Below, piece after piece: positions 1-7,102 of a stretch of 18,277 nucleotides of DNA; within the stretch, counting starts at the first letter, position 1; each line of letters opens with the position of its first letter. The DNA lies in contig JANQTT010000039.1 in assembly GCA_030731565.1 (NCBI GenBank), positions 2,192-20,468 of the forward strand, in the 5' to 3' direction. Under the pieces are notes generated by a model. It was not told where the DNA came from. It did not search any database and saw nothing but the letters and a program-made list of their open reading frames with translations. The translations under genes and the position numbers were made by a program. This stretch comes from Rickettsiaceae bacterium. GTDB lineage: Bacteria; Pseudomonadota; Alphaproteobacteria; Rickettsiales; Rickettsiaceae.

Positions 1-238
1 GGAAATATATTATCGTTTTTTCAAAGTTAAGCTTTGACGCAATCAAATCTAAAAGTTTCTTCTTAATTTCATTGTCTACAATCGGAGAGCAAAAAGCTTG
101 CATTACTTTTGGCGAATGCAAGACAACTTGCCCTAAAGCCAGAATATGCTCTAGCACTTTATCTTCTACCCCGCCTTTTTTGGCTCTGGAATATAAAGCC
201 TGAGAATAGTTTTTTACAATCTTTAAATTCAACGACAT
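1..238 (-). CDS. atpH: ATP synthase F1 subunit delta, N-terminal part (partial at left edge)
   Basis: This gene encodes the delta subunit (OSCP homologue) that ties the F1 alpha/beta head to the peripheral stalk of the membrane ATP synthase. Translating the reverse complement from an ATG at 238 gives 79 codons open to the window edge. The start MSLNLKIVKNYSQALYSRA fits the family's N-terminal helix (x-x-YAKALFE-A type). It is followed by HILALGQVVLHSPKVMQAF and SPIVDNEIKKKLLDLIAS, which match the conserved stretch between helices of the delta N-terminal domain. A full subunit has about 180 residues, so roughly the last 100 lie outside the window. In Alphaproteobacteria atpH normally precedes atpA, and that gene would be expected just outside the left edge. 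No clear Shine-Dalgarno sequence precedes the ATG. The identification comes from the sequence pattern alone but is fairly specific. Confidence 0.85.
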   Translation of the reverse strand, partial: MSLNLKIVKNYSQALYSRAKKGGVEDKVLEHILALGQVVLHSPKVMQAFCSPIVDNEIKKKLLDLIASKLNFEKTIIYF

Positions 239-471
239 CAATAAATTCAAAAGCTATATATTTGTAACTGAAATTGAAGATAGCAGTAAAATATCCAGGA
301 GTCACTATTTTTACTAACCAAAATTAAATTTTTCCTTCTACTAATAGTAAAAGCAGACCCATTAGCTTATGTTTTTTAAATTTAGCTTTTTCATTTTGAA
401 GAAAAAAGGTAATAAATAAATTTTAAGAGATAATCTAAAAAACGTATGTTAACAGCATAAATATACTTTTT

Positions 472-1728
472 TTATATTTCAAAGAAATTAGAATATTCTT
501 TCCTGCCAATATAAACTAGCGCAAAAAACAATATTCCGAGTTGTAGTAAAAAATACCCTAAAACCATAGAAAACATACCAGTTTGACGCCAAATTAACAT
601 ACAAACAAAGGGCGCTGTCGAAGAAAAAACCATGCTACCAATCGAATGAGATAAACTATACATACGCATTCTTATAGCCATTGGAAAAAGAGACTGAAGT
701 TTTACTGTACAAGGTACTGAGTAAAACGGAACTAGAAAAACTAAAACCCTATGTAAAGAAAAAGAAAAGCCGCCTTGCGTAATCAAAAATTCCATAATTA
801 TAGCGCAGGCAATAGTCAAACTCAGCGCAAATAAGATTTGTTTTGCAGCTGTAGTTTTATCAGCTAAATATCCAGAAATAAAACATCCTATAGCATAAAG
901 CGCTATCAGAATAACGTTGCTTGAAGCAGCCTGGCTTTTCGTTATAACATCAGCGACATTACTCGCGAATGTCCCTAAAAAAATAATCAAAAAATGATAC
1001 CCTCCACCGAGCATACCATTGGCTATCATAGAGAGAAAAAATTTTAACCTATTCTCAATAATTAGATCTATAACACTAGAATTAACTTCCGGACTTCTAC
1101 GATACTTACTGTCCAAAAAAGCCTGGCTTTCTTTTAAATATCCACGGAACATTATAACAATACCACCAAGGAGCGCGCCAAGCACAAAATTCAACCGCCA
1201 CAAAGACTCTATACCTTCTATGCTAATAGAGATATGATACATAAACGAAGCCAGAATTACCCCCAGCTGCGAAGAAAAAGCAACTATACCTATAGCAAAA
1301 TTTCGTCTTTTTTTACCGATTTTTTCAGCAACAAATATTTTTATTGCATCGATTTCACCTGCCAAACTCATCAAAAACATCATGCGGCACAAAGTAAGGA
1401 GCACAACAGAAAGCGCCCCCCAAGAAGCAAAACCAGGTATTAATGCTATTACGCCCGTAGATATGGCTGCAATTATAGTAGATAATTTCATGCTTACAAT
1501 TCGACCAGCTCTATCGCCGATTTTACCATATACTACCGAACCTAAAGGCCGTGCTATTACAGCTAAGCTAAAAACTGCAAAAAACAATAGCATCTGATCG
1601 CTATCATCCGCTCCTGGCATAAATGTTTTTGAAATCACCGAGGCTGACAATCCAAACAAAGCATAATCGTAATACCTCACTATGGTAGCTAAGATAGCGA
1701 TAATGTATGAGCTATATTCCTTATGCAT
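472..1728 (-). CDS. MFS transporter, metabolite:H+ symporter (MHS/ProP-like) family
   Basis: This is an integral inner-membrane secondary transporter of about 418 aa with some twelve hydrophobic segments. Near residues 60-77 it carries RPLGSVVYGKIGDRAGR, the MHS signature loop between helices 2 and 3 (RPxGxxxxGxxGDRxGR). Around residues 176-203 it has WRLNFVLGALLGG followed by LKES, the usual end of helix 6 in this family. YYDYALFGLSA in helix 1 takes the place of the common D-F/Y-x-x-YG motif. Rickettsiales carry many paralogues of this type, annotated as proline/betaine (ProP) transporters; the substrate cannot be told from sequence. I prefer the ATG at 1728 over an in-frame GTG at 1731; neither has a good ribosome binding site. 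The gene is transcribed towards atpH, 233 nt away, and divergently from ruvA. Confidence 0.85.
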   Translation of the reverse strand: MHKEYSSYIIAILATIVRYYDYALFGLSASVISKTFMPGADDSDQMLLFFAVFSLAVIARPLGSVVYGKIGDRAGRIVSMKLSTIIAAISTGVIALIPGFASWGALSVVLLTLCRMMFLMSLAGEIDAIKIFVAEKIGKKRRNFAIGIVAFSSQLGVILASFMYHISISIEGIESLWRLNFVLGALLGGIVIMFRGYLKESQAFLDSKYRRSPEVNSSVIDLIIENRLKFFLSMIANGMLGGGYHFLIIFLGTFASNVADVITKSQAASSNVILIALYAIGCFISGYLADKTTAAKQILFALSLTIACAIIMEFLITQGGFSFSLHRVLVFLVPFYSVPCTVKLQSLFPMAIRMRMYSLSHSIGSMVFSSTAPFVCMLIWRQTGMFSMVLGYFLLQLGILFFALVYIGRKEYSNFFEI

Positions 1729-1771
1729 CACAAACTTTTTAGATTTAATTGCGTAAATTTTACCTACCTGA

Positions 1772-1836
1772 TACTATACAGTAACTTAAATTGAATTAGA
1801 AAATATTCCTAGTTCAATTTAAGTTACTGTATAGTA
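1772..1836. repeat. Long near-perfect inverted repeat (hairpin) between MFS gene and ruvA
   Basis: The left arm 1772-1795 is the exact reverse complement of 1813-1836 (24 bp). Allowing one G-T pair, the match continues inwards to 1799 and 1809, giving a 28-bp stem around a 9-nt loop. The arm begins TACTATACAGTAACTTAAAT. It lies between two genes that diverge, so it does not sit where a terminator is needed. It could be a miniature palindromic element, the relic of two facing insertion-sequence ends, or a cruciform regulatory site. Its right end is 26 nt before the ruvA ATG, so it would lie in or near the ruvA leader. Confidence 0.85.
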
Positions 1837-1862
1837 AATTTTAAAGAATAACCAAAAATATC

Positions 1863-2459
1863 ATGATTGGAAAACTTAAGGGTAAAATTGAATCAAGCGA
1901 AGATGGAAAAATTATAATTGACGCCGGCGGCGTAGGTTACCTTGTATTTTGTTCAGGAAAGACTCTCAGCAAATTAACTCCTGGAGAATACGCCGAGCTT
2001 TTAATAGAAACACATGTACGCGAAGATCATATACGCCTCTATGGGTTTTATAGTGCAGAAGAAAAAACTACTTTTAATATTTTGCAATCGGTTAAAGGGG
2101 TAGGCACTCGCATGGCTCTAGCAATCTTAAGCGAGCTAACTCCTGAAGAAATTCAACTCGCCTTATCTGCACAAGATAAGGTCGTATTCAATAATGTTTC
2201 AGGAGTTGGTAAAAAACTTGCAGAACGAATAGTGACTGAACTCAAAGATAAGTTTTTAACAGCTGCAACCGGCATGATACTCACAAAAACTAGCGCCATT
2301 TTAGCAAATACAGGCAATAACACTATGCATGATGCTATTGCTGCACTAGTCAGCCTTGGTATTAGCAAATCTGATGCACAAATTCGAATAAACTCTATTC
2401 TTAATGAGTCTCCAGATATTTCAATTAACGATTTAATCAAATTAGGTTTAAAAACGTAA
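1863..2459 (+). CDS. ruvA: Holliday junction branch-migration complex, DNA-binding subunit RuvA
   Basis: RuvA binds four-way DNA junctions as a tetramer and loads the RuvB motor on opposite arms during recombinational repair. The 198-aa length is normal for the family. The N-terminal OB-fold begins MIGKLKGKIE and ends near YGFYSAEEKTTF (residues 60-71). The two helix-hairpin-helix motifs are visible as SVKGVGTRMALAIL (about 76-89) and VSGVGKKLAERIV (about 112-124). The flexible linker follows at about 130-152, and the C-terminal RuvB-binding domain contains DAIAALVSLGISKSDA. The ATG at 1863 gives the canonical MIGKL start. ruvB follows after 35 nt, so the two are probably co-transcribed. The stop codon lies inside a small palindromic repeat shared with the murC-murB gap. 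Confidence 0.97.
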   Translation: MIGKLKGKIESSEDGKIIIDAGGVGYLVFCSGKTLSKLTPGEYAELLIETHVREDHIRLYGFYSAEEKTTFNILQSVKGVGTRMALAILSELTPEEIQLALSAQDKVVFNNVSGVGKKLAERIVTELKDKFLTAATGMILTKTSAILANTGNNTMHDAIAALVSLGISKSDAQIRINSILNESPDISINDLIKLGLKT

Positions 2460-2477
2460 GTTTCACGTTAAAAAACT
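2450..2477. repeat. Small palindromic repeat, copy 1 (ruvA end / ruvA-ruvB gap)
   Basis: The segment contains AACGTAAGTTTCACGTT (2453-2469), with 5-bp inverted ends, and includes the last codons and stop of ruvA. It aligns with only a few differences and a 1-nt gap to 10930-10956 between murC and murB (AACGTGAGTTCGCGTT core, same AAACT-like right flank). Two similar copies in separate intergenic regions suggest a dispersed short repeat family, but the copies are short. Confidence 0.45.
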
Positions 2478-2494
2478 AAAAATAATATATTTTT

Positions 2495-3532
2495 ATGGCA
2501 AAAGAATTCTTAAGTAGCAACGAACTTGAAACAGATAATGACTTTTCCTTAAGGCCTAATTATCTGTTGGATTTTGCAGGTCAGGAACATATCAAATCAA
2601 ATTTAAATGTATTTATCCAAGCCGCAAATAACAGAAAAGAAGCCTTGGATCATACTTTATTTTACGGACCTCCTGGGCTCGGAAAAACGTCTCTTGCCCA
2701 TATTGTTGCCAAAGAGATGGGGGTGAATTTTAAAGCCACTTCCGGCCCAACATTATCAAAAGCCGCTGACCTTGCAGCAATACTAACAAATTTGCAAGAA
2801 AATGACGTCCTTTTCATTGATGAGATTCATAGGCTAAATACTAATATTGAAGAAATACTTTATCCTGCAATGGAAGATTTTCACCTAGACATAATAATAG
2901 GCGAAGGTCCTGCAGCTCGTTCAGTTAGAATTGATTTACCTAAATTTACTTTAATAGGAGCAACTACTAGGCTTGGGCTACTGAGCAACCCTTTAAGAGA
3001 TAGATTCGGCATCCCATTAAGGCTAAATTTCTATAATACTGAAGAGTTAGTTAAAGTCTTAAACCGCGCAGCTGAGCTGCTAAGTACTAAAATTTCACAA
3101 AAAGGCGCAGAAGAAATAGCAAAACGCTCGAGGGGCACCCCCAGAATTGCCCTGCGCCTTTTAAAAAGAGTGCGCGATTTCGCCTCTGTTGAAAACAAAG
3201 ATAGAATAGACGAGAAAATTGCAGACAATGCCCTAAACCGTCTGGAAGTTGATAAAGCTGGCCTTGATAGCAATGATTACAGGTATTTAAAATTTATTTC
3301 TGATAATTACAATGGCGGCCCGGTAGGAGTCGAGACAATCGCGGCTGCGCTATCTGAACAAAGAGATGCAATTGAAGAAGCGATAGAACCATACCTTATC
3401 CAAGTAGGACTATTACAAAGAACTCCGCGTGGCAGAGTAATAACAGACAACGCATTCTTGCATTTAGGCCTACCAACACCAAACAAACTACTAAATAAAC
3501 AAACTAATTTTTTTACTGAGATTGAAGATTAG
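2495..3532 (+). CDS. ruvB: Holliday junction branch-migration ATPase RuvB
   Basis: RuvB is a hexameric AAA+ motor that pumps DNA through the RuvA-bound Holliday junction, driving branch migration before RuvC resolves the junction. The 345-aa length is typical. Visible motifs are Walker A GPPGLGKT (58-65), Walker B ending in FIDEIH (107-112), sensor 1 GATTR (155-159) and the arginine finger in LRDRFG (R170). Later comes [17 protein letters not shown] in the small AAA domain, and the C-terminal winged helix includes [15 protein letters not shown] and [18 protein letters not shown], which contact DNA. The ATG at 2495 fits the usual short N-terminal tail before LRP-x-x-L-x-x-F-x-GQ. All catalytic residues are present, so the protein should be active. 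Confidence 0.98.
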   Translation: MAKEFLSSNELETDNDFSLRPNYLLDFAGQEHIKSNLNVFIQAANNRKEALDHTLFYGPPGLGKTSLAHIVAKEMGVNFKATSGPTLSKAADLAAILTNLQENDVLFIDEIHRLNTNIEEILYPAMEDFHLDIIIGEGPAARSVRIDLPKFTLIGATTRLGLLSNPLRDRFGIPLRLNFYNTEELVKVLNRAAELLSTKISQKGAEEIAKRSRGTPRIALRLLKRVRDFASVENKDRIDEKIADNALNRLEVDKAGLDSNDYRYLKFISDNYNGGPVGVETIAAALSEQRDAIEEAIEPYLIQVGLLQRTPRGRVITDNAFLHLGLPTPNKLLNKQTNFFTEIED

Positions 3533-3571
3533 GCACTGTTAATATGATATACCTTTACCAGCAGTGCCTAA
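3529..3571. terminator. Inverted repeat between convergent ruvB and TfoX-like gene (possible bidirectional terminator)
   Basis: TTAGGCACTG (3529-3538) and its exact reverse complement (3562-3571) flank a 23-nt spacer. The left arm contains the ruvB stop codon, and the right arm ends 2 nt before the stop of the convergent gene. The position suits a terminator serving both genes, but the loop is long and no clean T-run follows on either strand. Confidence 0.4.
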
Positions 3572-3573
3572 CT

Positions 3574-3867
3574 TCACTTTAAGAAATCTATCTTACCACA
3601 AGCATACCAAAATGATTTTGTAGCTTCTTGTAATAGTCTATCAGCATCTAACAATAGTTCCCTACCTATTTTCGCATACTCTCCGTTTTTATCAAATAAG
3701 TAAAACGCTTCATCCTTTACAATGCCAAACTTTACACCTTCTTTAAAAACTGAAAAGCACTTCTCTTTATCTTTTACAACTATTACTTCAGACATAGGTA
3801 ATAATGCCTCAACTATCAAGTCTTCTAATGCGTTTTCTTCCAGCTTTCTATTTTTATCTTTTTCCAT
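3574..3867 (-). CDS. Small TfoX N-terminal-domain-like protein
   Basis: This is a 97-aa soluble protein. After a charged start (MEKDKNRKLEENALEDLIVE) it reads like a TfoX-N fold: LLPMSEVIVVKDKEKCFSVF, then KFGIVKDEAFYLFDKNGEYA (residues 46-65), the place where TfoX proteins have a strand pair of the type Fali-x-D-x-x-lYLK. The C-terminal helix is LLLDADRLLQEATKSFWYA. The TfoX-N family includes stand-alone domains of about 100 aa with unknown role as well as the competence regulator Sxy/TfoX. The second (C-terminal, helix-hairpin-helix-like) TfoX domain is absent. TAGGAA stands about 8 nt before the ATG and supports this start. It is convergent with ruvB. The family call is by pattern only and the Gly-rich MFGG signature is not obvious, so it may be only distantly related. 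Confidence 0.5.
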   Translation of the reverse strand: MEKDKNRKLEENALEDLIVEALLPMSEVIVVKDKEKCFSVFKEGVKFGIVKDEAFYLFDKNGEYAKIGRELLLDADRLLQEATKSFWYACGKIDFLK

Positions 3868-4046
3868 ATACTTATATTCCTATCACTTAAGTATTTAATA
3901 GCTTAATTTAACAAAGATTACTGTTAAGTAGTATAAATGTTAAAGATAAAGCAATTAGCTCTATAAGCAAAAAGCAAATGTAACCATAAGTTAGTTTTAT
4001 TAACACGTAAGTTGTAAATATGTCTCTAAAAAAGAAGATTGAATAT

Positions 4047-4074
4047 TTGATATAGATAAGTTTACTTGTATCAT
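4047..4074 (+). promoter_or_regulatory. Possible sigma-70-type promoter for alaC-idi
   Basis: TTGATA (4047-4052) and TATCAT (4069-4074) are separated by 16 nt and lie about 60 nt before the alaC start. The surroundings are AT-rich, so chance matches are likely; the call rests on position and hexamer similarity only. Confidence 0.3.
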
Positions 4075-4133
4075 ATATAACCCAAGAGTTACTTTATAAA
4101 AACCCACTTCAAACAAACAGGCCAAGTGCAGCT

Positions 4134-5333
4134 ATGATTCTCGACTTAAATAATAATATACAAAATTTCCATACAATTGAAAGGTTACCACCTTATGTTT
4201 TTGCCGAGGTAAACAAACTAAAAGCCCAGGCAAGAAAAGAAGGAAGAGATATTATAGATTTTGGTATGGGTAATCCGGACTCGCCTACTCCACCGCATAT
4301 TGTAGAAAAATTGCTAGAATCAATTAATAACCCCAAAAACCATGGATACTCCGTTTCAAGAGGTATTCTTGGACTACGAAAAGCCCAAAGCGCGTATTAT
4401 CAGAGAAGGTTTGGAGTTGATTTAGATCCAGAGTCAGAAATAGTCGCAACTCTTGGATCAAAAGAAGGCTTTGCAAGTACGGTAAAGGCTATCACAAAAC
4501 CGGGAGATACCATACTTGTACCTAGCCCCAGCTATCCAATACATACTTTTGGTTTCATTATTGCAGAAGCATCAGTAAGAACCGTACCAAACAACGAAAG
4601 CCAAACTACCCTGGTACAACAAATAAAAGAAGAAATTGAAAATTGTTCACCAAGGCCAACATCTATAGTATTAAACTACCCATGTAACCCAACAGCTGAA
4701 ACAGTCTCTCTTGATTTTTACGAAGAAATGGTGAGTTTATGTAAGCATTACGGAGTGTATATCCTATCAGACCTTGCATATTGCGAAATATATTTTAACG
4801 ACACGCCCCCACCTTCTATTCTGCAAGTAAAAGGAGCAAAAGATATAGCTATAGAATTTACATCATTAAGCAAAACATATTCCATGGCTGGGTGGAGAAT
4901 TGGATTTGCATGTGGTAACAAAAAACTCATCCATGCTCTTACTAGGATAAAATCATATCTCGATTATGGTGCCTTTACACCAATCCAAATTGCAGCAACC
5001 GCCGCTTTAAACGGACCAGATGATTGTATAATCGAAGCAAGGCAATTATACAAGGACAGAAGAGATATACTAGTAAACGGCCTAAAAGATGCTGGGTGGG
5101 AAATAACTTCCCCTAAAGCCACGATGTTTGCTTGGGCACAAATTCCTGAAAAATACAAACACCTTGGATCTCTTGAATTTAGCAAACTACTTCTAGAGCA
5201 AGCTAATGTAGCAGTAGCACCTGGGATAGGATTTGGTAAGGAAGGAGATAACTTTGTAAGAATAGGTTTAGTTGAAAACCAGAAAAGGATTCGCCAAGCA
5301 ACAAAAAATATCCGCCAATTTTTACAAAAATAA
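4134..5333 (+). CDS. alaC: PLP-dependent aminotransferase, AlaC / LL-diaminopimelate aminotransferase-like
   Basis: This is a 399-aa class I/II (fold type I) aminotransferase. It matches the E. coli AlaC (YfdZ) pattern closely as I remember it: IERLPPYVFAEVNKLK near the start, DIIDFGMGNPDSPTPPHIVE (39-58), HGYSVSRGI (70-78), LGSKEGF (107-113), PSPSYPIHTFG (130-140) and LNYPCNPTAE (180-189). The PLP Schiff-base lysine is K247 in SLSKTYSMAGWRIGF, followed by RIKSYLDYGAFTPIQ. In E. coli AlaC makes alanine from pyruvate and glutamate; alphaproteobacterial members are often annotated as LL-diaminopimelate aminotransferases. Either activity would feed peptidoglycan synthesis, which fits the mur/ddl genes nearby, but the substrate is not decided by these motifs. 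idi starts 20 nt downstream, suggesting a two-gene operon. Confidence 0.88.
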   Translation: MILDLNNNIQNFHTIERLPPYVFAEVNKLKAQARKEGRDIIDFGMGNPDSPTPPHIVEKLLESINNPKNHGYSVSRGILGLRKAQSAYYQRRFGVDLDPESEIVATLGSKEGFASTVKAITKPGDTILVPSPSYPIHTFGFIIAEASVRTVPNNESQTTLVQQIKEEIENCSPRPTSIVLNYPCNPTAETVSLDFYEEMVSLCKHYGVYILSDLAYCEIYFNDTPPPSILQVKGAKDIAIEFTSLSKTYSMAGWRIGFACGNKKLIHALTRIKSYLDYGAFTPIQIAATAALNGPDDCIIEARQLYKDRRDILVNGLKDAGWEITSPKATMFAWAQIPEKYKHLGSLEFSKLLLEQANVAVAPGIGFGKEGDNFVRIGLVENQKRIRQATKNIRQFLQK

Positions 5334-5353
5334 TTAAAAAATTATTATAGTTA

Positions 5354-5896
5354 ATGCCAGAAACACTTATATTAGTTGACGAAGAAGATAATATTATTGG
5401 AACCGAAGAGAAACTAAAAGCGCACATAGATGGATTGCTTCATCGCGCATTTTCAGTAATGATTTTTAACAATAATGGCCAATTATTAATTCAAAAGCGT
5501 GCCAAAAATAAATATCACTCAGCAGGACTATGGGCAAATTCGTGCTGCGGGCATCCGCGTCTGGGAGAAGACAATACAGAAGCTGCTCAAAGGCGCTTAC
5601 AAGAAGAATTAGGGTTTTCTTGTGATTTAGTAAAAATAAGCGAACTAAAATATTCTTTAAAATTACAAAACGGACTGTACGAAAAAGAATATACTCATAT
5701 TTTTGCTGGAACTTACGAGGGAAATATAGAACCCAACCCCGATGAAGTATCTGAAATAAAATGGGAAAGCCTTGGTAAATTGCAAAAGAAATCAACCTTA
5801 ATGCCAAAACACTATGCACCTTGGTTCAATTTATATCTAAACAAATATTATAAACAAATTTTTGAAAATGCTGCTAAACAAACTTCTAAAGCATAA
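5354..5896 (+). CDS. idi: Isopentenyl-diphosphate delta-isomerase, type I
   Basis: The enzyme interconverts isopentenyl and dimethylallyl diphosphate, the two building blocks for undecaprenyl, quinone side chains and tRNA prenylation. The 180-aa Nudix-fold protein has the type I active site. The catalytic cysteine is C65 in NSCCGHPR (62-69). The metal ligands correspond to H24 and H30 in AHIDGLLHRAFS, H67, and E110/E112 in LYEKEYTHIF. The degenerate Nudix helix is EAAQRRLQEELGF (76-88). About the last 15 residues, beyond the usual fold, are lysine-rich. Its neighbour alaC lies 20 nt upstream. Cultured Rickettsia species carry the unrelated type II (FMN) isomerase, so the type I enzyme is a point of difference. 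The assignment is secure from the active-site residues. Confidence 0.95.
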   Translation: MPETLILVDEEDNIIGTEEKLKAHIDGLLHRAFSVMIFNNNGQLLIQKRAKNKYHSAGLWANSCCGHPRLGEDNTEAAQRRLQEELGFSCDLVKISELKYSLKLQNGLYEKEYTHIFAGTYEGNIEPNPDEVSEIKWESLGKLQKKSTLMPKHYAPWFNLYLNKYYKQIFENAAKQTSKA

Positions 5897-5941
5897 GTTT
5901 TTTGCTCTCATAGCTTGAATTTTGGTTTTTCTATAAATTAA

Positions 5942-7027
5942 TCACCTATTAAAAGTTTTTTGAATTAAACTATTATCAACTCTTGTCTGTAGAATTTTTT
6001 GAGTAAATTTGCCGTATTTTTCTTTCACATTTCTTTTTGTCTGAGCTGCCACACCTTTTCTCATTTTTTGCACTTCAGAATAAAGTTCTTTAATTGACAT
6101 TTTATCTATAATAGCGTTTTTATTTTCCTTCCATTTATCAAACACCGCCTGTCTTTCTGATAAAATCACTTTTGAATAATCATTTTGTAATTTTAGAAAC
6201 TGTTTTTTTAACAATTCCTTAGCAGCAGCTATATTTGGTTTATTTTCCTGTTTTTGCAGCCCCTTACTTGTATCATTAATTGCTCTGGCAAACAGGTTAT
6301 TTTGCTGATTTGGAGTTTTGTTAAAAAGTGATTTTACTGCAGAAATTAATTTTTGACCTAAGTCTTTAATAAATTCCATATCCTTGGACGCAGACATACA
6401 ATTTTCCAGGCTTCCGTATAGTTTCTTCAGTCCTGTTGTAATAGCGCTTACAACTTTATGAGTAATGCTTTGCGGAGTTTGTTTGCTTTTTTCTTTTAAA
6501 ATTTTATTACTAACTTTATCAATAGATTCACTCAGACCTTTTGCTTCCTTAGAGAATTTGTCCAGCGCCGTAATTTCTTGTTTATCTTTCGACTTAAGCT
6601 TGCTTTCATCTGCAATTATAGAGTGACATTTTAATAGTTCTGAAACATCACTCATTCTTTCGAAAATAACTCTATCCTGATTTTTTTCTACCTCTTTTAG
6701 TAAAGCATGAAACTGCTTATCGGTGATAGTTTTGTGTTCTGGCAAAGTTTCGATCTGAGCTTCAAGCTCTGCCAAAGCGCTATCTTTTTCAAGAGTGACC
6801 CCCATATCTTCAGCTATTTTACTAAGCTCTTTTTCTGATTCAAGATCTAGCTTCGAATTATTAAATATAGCATTAAACCTTTCCAAACTCTCTTCATGTT
6901 CTTGCCATAAATCAGCATTTTCCTGGTAAGTTTCTTCCATCTCTTTTTCGGAAACGCTTAGATATTCCTTTACTTCTTTTTCTAAATTTTGCAAATCAGA
7001 TTCGATTAGGAGACTTCTTTTTGACAT
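5942..7027 (-). CDS. Hypothetical helical/coiled-coil protein (candidate effector)
   Basis: I do not recognise a family. From the ATG at 7027 the protein is 361 aa, almost wholly helical, with no signal peptide or membrane segment. The first half is acidic and heptad-like (residues 10-60, rich in Glu: LEKEVKEYLSVSEKEMEETY). The second half is basic. A short, more hydrophobic patch lies at 185-235 (ITHKVVSAITTGLKKLYG and LGQKLISAVKSLF). The C-terminus is strongly basic with hydroxyl residues (KRNVKEKYGKFTQKILQTRV then KTFNR), a composition often seen in type IV secretion substrates; that is inference. An in-frame ATG at 7039 and a TTG at 7045 would add 4 or 6 residues; I chose 7027 because a GGGA lies about 10 nt upstream of it. 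It follows the 588-aa gene by about 70 nt on the same strand and is probably co-transcribed. Confidence 0.75.
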   Translation of the reverse strand: MSKRSLLIESDLQNLEKEVKEYLSVSEKEMEETYQENADLWQEHEESLERFNAIFNNSKLDLESEKELSKIAEDMGVTLEKDSALAELEAQIETLPEHKTITDKQFHALLKEVEKNQDRVIFERMSDVSELLKCHSIIADESKLKSKDKQEITALDKFSKEAKGLSESIDKVSNKILKEKSKQTPQSITHKVVSAITTGLKKLYGSLENCMSASKDMEFIKDLGQKLISAVKSLFNKTPNQQNNLFARAINDTSKGLQKQENKPNIAAAKELLKKQFLKLQNDYSKVILSERQAVFDKWKENKNAIIDKMSIKELYSEVQKMRKGVAAQTKRNVKEKYGKFTQKILQTRVDNSLIQKTFNR

Positions 7028-7067
7028 AATATACAACATCCCCAAATTTATATAATTAACATTTAAA

Positions 7068-7102
7068 TTAACGCTATCATAACTTAGTTAATTAAGCGTT
7101 AA
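7068..7102 (-). repeat. Inverted repeat at the end of the 588-aa gene
   Basis: TTAACGCT (7068-7075) and AGCGTTAA (7095-7102) are exact reverse complements separated by 19 nt. The upstream arm, in transcript sense, contains the stop codon of the 588-aa gene. A short T-rich stretch follows on the transcript side. It may act as a weak terminator or attenuator between the two tandem hypothetical genes. Confidence 0.4.

Noticed and set aside
241..471. Possible gene or RNA between the MFS gene and atpH
   Set aside because: The stretch is AT-rich with only short open frames and no stable hairpin or tRNA-like fold; it most likely holds only the atpH promoter region.
1019..1597. Three overlapping short plus-strand open frames (69-72 codons) opposite the MFS gene
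   Set aside because: They lie wholly antisense to a clear 12-helix transporter and their translations show no recognisable domain; they are by-products of its codon pattern.
5466..5819. 117-codon minus-strand open frame
   Set aside because: It is antisense to idi, whose active-site residues are all in place; the antisense product has no recognisable feature.
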